Part shown: in pieces, positions 53,089-56,789 of the stretch
Position numbering within the stretch: position 1 is the first letter of the stretch
Layout: each line of letters opens with the position of its first letter
Source of the DNA: CAJXJP01 sp963926055
GTDB lineage: Bacteria > Patescibacteriota > Gracilibacteria > BD1-5 > UBA6164
Direction: 5' to 3'
Length of the DNA: 56,789 nt
NCBI GenBank assembly: GCA_963926055.1
Contig: CAWUVK010000005.1
Coordinates: forward strand, 1-56,789
The notes under the pieces: generated by a model
The model's input: the letters and a program-made list of their open reading frames with translations, nothing else
Databases searched by the model: none
What the model was told of the DNA's origin: nothing
Translations under genes and position numbers: made by a program

Positions 53089-56000
53089 ATGAGAATCTTG
53101 AAACTCATTACATTCATGTTTGTACTATTTATGTCGTATGCAAATGCATGGGCATATGTTCATAGTACTGTATCTTGGTCAAGTAATTCAAATACTTGGA
53201 ATTCTTGTCCATCATGAACAACTATTTCTTTTGGTTCTACCAGTTGAGCTGCTAGTTCATGATCTGCAAATTGTATTGCATATTGTGGGACTGATTTATA
53301 TTATTCATCTTCAGCATGTAGAGCAGTAGGAGATTGATATTATTCACCAAGTTGAAATGATGCAAGGTATTCATGTACAAATGGTTCTTGAGACAATAAT
53401 TCAAGAAATTATTATTATACATCAGATGGAAATGGTGGAAATAATTGTTCACAATCGTATATCGCTAAGTGTGGTACAGATTATTATGAAAGTTCAAATA
53501 GTACTTGTACTGCTGTAGGAACAGGATATTATTCTGCATCATCAAATAACTCTAGATGATCATGTACAAATTTACCATCAAGTAATAATTCAAGAAACTA
53601 TTATTATACATCATCATGAGGTTGAGATGCAACATGTTCTTACTCATATTCAGATAAATGTTGAATAGACTATTATGAAAGTTCAAATGGTACTTGTTCT
53701 CTAGTAGGGAATGGTTATTATTCATCAGCAAATGTAAATGTGAGATGAGCATGTACAAATTTACCATCAGATAATAATTCAAGAAATTATTATTATACAT
53801 CATCATGAGGTTGAGATGCAACATGTTCGTATGCATATTCAGATAAATGTGGTATAGATTATTATGAAGCTTTAAATGGTTTTTGTAGTCCTGTAGGAAC
53901 AGGGAAGTATTCACCAAATGCTAATAATTCAATTTCCACTTGTACGAATGGTACAACTGTAAATTGATATTATACATCAGATGGAAATGGATTAAATTCT
54001 TGTTCTTGGACTTGTAATTCATGATATTTAAAATCTTGATCTAATTGTGTAGATCCTTATACACCTACTTGAACTGTAACATATTCTACAAACTCATGGA
54101 CGAGTTGAAATGTAACCGTAAATATTTCTTGTAGTGATGCATGAAGTGGTTGTAATATGTCATGAGTTTCATGATGGAATGTATCTTGAAATAATTATAG
54201 TAGAACATTTACAAGTAATCACTCAAGTAATCAATCATTTATTATTAGAGATAATTCTTGAAATGCTAGACAAGTAACTTATAGAGTAAATAATATAGAT
54301 AAGACTGCTCCAAATTTAGATGTGATTTACTATGTAACATGATGGACTAATGGCATTGTAGATATTGAAATAACTTGTGATGATGCATGAAGTGGATGTG
54401 ATTTAGAAGATATTGCTTGATTTACTAGAACATGAAATGAATATTATTCTAGAGATTTTACTAGCAATACAAATGGTACTCAATATATTACTTTAAAAGA
54501 TAAAGTATGAAATACTAGAAATATTTGATATCAAATAACAAATATTGATACAGTTGTTCCAAATGCTACTGTTTCATATTCACCAAGTTGAGAAACTTCA
54601 GGAAATGTAACAGTTACTATTACCTGTAGTGATGTACTAAGTGGATGTAATATGTCTTGAGTTTCATGATGGACTGTATCATGAAATAACTATAGTAAAG
54701 TATTTTCGTCTAATCATAGTACAAATCAAATTTTTACAGTTAAAGATAATGCCGGTAATACAAAATCAATCAATTATAGAGTTACTAATATTGATACATG
54801 AAATCCTATAGGTACAGTTTCATATTCTCCAAGTGGGTGGACCAATGGAAATGTGACTGTAAATGTAGCATGTAGTGATGCTTGATCATGATGTGAATCA
54901 GCAACTTATTCAAAAAGTGTTTCAACTAATGGAACAGGAACAATAGAAATAAAAGATAATACTGGAAATAGTACTTTTGTAACGTATGATGTTACAAATA
55001 TAGATAAGAATGTTCCAACTTGAAATATTTCACATAATTCTGGATGGTATAATAATTCTCAAACAATTACTTTTTCAGCTGAAGATAGTGGATGAAGTAA
55101 ATTAAAAAGAATTTATTTACAAGAAAGTGTAAATGGTTGAACTTATACGTATGTTTCAGGTACAAGTTATGATAATTTAAATTCAACAACTACTGTTACA
55201 AAAACATTTACAAGAACAGCAGTTAATGGAAATAATTATAGATATAGACTTGTAGCTTGGGATAATACAGGACAAACTGCTATTATTTATGGGCCATCAT
55301 CTCGTATATATTTCGATACAGTTGTTCCAGGGAATCCTACAATTAACTCATCTACTCATTCTAATCAAGTTTGGTCTAACCAAGATGATGTAACTTTAAA
55401 TATTACAAAAAATAATTCTGGACCAAGTACTTCAACAAATTATTATTGTATAGATACATCAAATACTTGTAATCCTACAACACTTTGAGATAATAAATCT
55501 TATACAAACATAACTACTCAAAAACAATATTTTAGAGCAAAAACTTGTGATACTGCATGATGTAGTGGAATTGCTACATTTACTCTTGTTGTAGATACAA
55601 CAGGACCAAATGGAACAGTTTCATATTCACCAAGTACTTGGACAAGTTGAGATGTTACTATTAATGTTGCATGTAATGATAGTGGTTCAGGTTGTAATAG
55701 TACTTCTACAACTAAAACGGTAAGTACAAATGGAACGTGAATTATTACTATTACGGATAATGTATGAAATTCTAGAAATATTTCGTATAATGTAACAAAT
55801 ATTGATAAGATTAAACCTACAGGAAATATCTCACACAATACTGGATGGTATAATAACTCTCAAACAATTACGTTTTCAGCACAAGATACTGGATGAAGTA
55901 AATTAAAAAGAATTTGGTTACAAGAAAGTATAAATGGTTGATCATATACATATGTACAATCTGCAGATTATAATAATTTAAATTCAGCAACAACAGTTAT

Positions 56001-56789
56001 AAAAACCTATACTAGAACAGCAGTTAATGGAAATAATTATAGATATAGATTAATAGCATGGGATTATACAGGTGATTATGATATTATTTATTGACCTTCT
56101 GCTGTATACTTTGATACTCAAGCTCCTTGAATTCCTAGTATAAGTTCTTCTACACATACTTCAAATGTATGGTCTAATGATACTACGGAAAATTTTACTA
56201 TTACTAAAAATAGTGCAGGACCTAGCACTTCCACAAGTTATTATTGTATAGATACAACAAACAGTTGTAATCCTACAACATCTTGAGATTCAAAATCATA
56301 TACATCCTTAACAACTCAAGTACGTTACTTTAGAGCAAAAACATGTGATACTTGAGGCTGTAGTCTCGTAAGAAGTTTCGCGTTAAAAACAGATACTATT
56401 CTTCCGACAGCTAGCGTTTCTTATACACCAAACTCATGGACAAATGGAAATGTAGTAACAAAAATTACATGTAGTGATTCAAATAGTGGTTGTAATATGG
56501 CTAATATATCTGGTTGGTCAAAATCATCTAATACATATTCAAAAACGTTTACTTCTAATACAAACTGAAATATTACAATTAGTGATATTGCAGGAAATAC
56601 TAGATTAATAGCTTATGGAGTTACAAACATTGATAAAATTATTCCTACAACATCAGCAAATAATGGATCTACATGATTATGGAGAAATACGAAAGTAGAT
56701 ATTACATTATCAGTTTGAGATAATTGATGAAGTGGAATATTATATTCGAAATATAAATGGGATTCAAATACATGTACAACAGGAACTAA
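53089..56789 (+). CDS. Large secreted Cys-rich and Ig-like repeat surface protein, 3' end missing
   Basis: At least 1233 residues, open at the window end. Signal peptide RILKLITFMFVLFMSYANAWA. Residues about 30-320 hold Cys-rich modules with YYxSSNGTCxxVGxGYYS, like the growth-factor-receptor or ephrin-type Cys repeats; three are in exact 63-residue register. From about 325 on, Ig-like units recur, each with TVSYSPSGWTNGNVTV-like starts, a CSDAGSGC pair and a NIDxxxP linker. Gly is often TGA. A surface adhesin is likely (inference). Confidence 0.9.
53374..53940 (+). repeat. Three 189-base tandem modules coding Cys-rich repeats
   Basis: The TGTACAAAT landmark recurs at 53374, 53563 and 53752, and as TGTACGAAT at 53941, always 189 bases apart (63 residues). 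Copies 2 and 3 are nearly identical over long stretches. Confidence 0.8.
55018..56140 (+). repeat. Pair of long diverged repeats in the Ig-like region
   Basis: The block coding NISHNSGWYNNSQTITFSA and SKLKRIYLQES (from about 55022) recurs from about 55825 with small changes. The two copies are about 800 bases apart and each includes NGNNYRYRL and the following YFDT linker. Confidence 0.7.

Noticed and set aside
53552..53917. Minus-strand frame with Asn/Leu/His repeats
   Set aside because: Antisense of the 189-base Cys-rich repeats; its repetition is inherited from the real gene.
55518..55838. 106-residue minus-strand frame
   Set aside because: Antisense to the Ig-like repeats of the surface protein; no promoter or ribosome site.
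1..56789. tRNA or rRNA genes
   Set aside because: I looked for CCA-ended cloverleafs and rRNA core motifs and saw none that I could support.

Overview
The window is about 57 kb of very AT-rich DNA from a candidate-phyla-radiation bacterium that reads UGA as glycine (NCBI code 25), so Gracilibacteria (BD1-5) or Absconditabacteria (SR1). The proof is internal. Under the standard code almost every gene breaks at TGA. With TGA=Gly the frames close, and TGA falls on invariant glycines (DnaK MGKIIGIDLG, RlmH VIGGAYG, ATP synthase gamma KGLCGGYN, GGEP of the radical SAM proteins). All coordinates below use this code. I cannot tell the two phyla apart from sequence alone. The CGG codon in the rhodanese active-site loop fits Arg.

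1-24.6 kb holds mixed single genes and short operons: the end of a LamG-type protein, an M3 peptidase, a Ham1-like NTP pyrophosphatase, an alpha/beta hydrolase, a rhodanese, two LysM proteins, a HAD phosphatase, a CDP-alcohol phosphatidyltransferase, a metallophosphoesterase, a GIY-YIG protein, dnaK with a CIRCE operator, proS behind a structured RNA, rlmH, and an ECF sigma / anti-sigma-like / secreted beta-propeller operon. Six genes here (near 4.5, 7.2, 9.2, 13.8, 14.3 and 14.7 kb) form a separate class. They have TTGACA promoters and Shine-Dalgarno sites and use no TGA codons. Most neighbours have only a TATAAT-like box, a short leader without Shine-Dalgarno, and many TGA codons.

21.7-32.6 kb carries an F-type ATP synthase with two concatenated c subunits. 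One is a 968-residue protein with 13 c hairpins, enough for a whole rotor ring in one chain. The other, inside the atp operon, has 6 hairpins. Both show Na+-type ligand patterns (Q/E in helix 1, VES..Y in helix 2). The operon order is a, c(6), b, delta (short), alpha, gamma, a small membrane protein, beta, epsilon.

32.6-51.6 kb is one same-strand, tightly packed cluster of about 20 genes that looks like a much enlarged His-Xaa-Ser (HxsABCD-like) peptide-modification system. It has an HxsD, a second small HxsD-like protein, an HxsB-like radical SAM enzyme, two Gly/Ser/His-rich precursors with a shared leader, twelve radical SAM proteins in all, an APH/choline-kinase-like protein, a family 2 glycosyltransferase and an HExxH-type putative peptide hydroxylase. 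One precursor carries a C-terminal self-processing Hint (intein/hedgehog) domain. This is the best candidate for an undescribed system. A convergent prepilin-peptidase-like gene follows, and the window ends inside a large secreted Cys-rich / Ig-like repeat protein.
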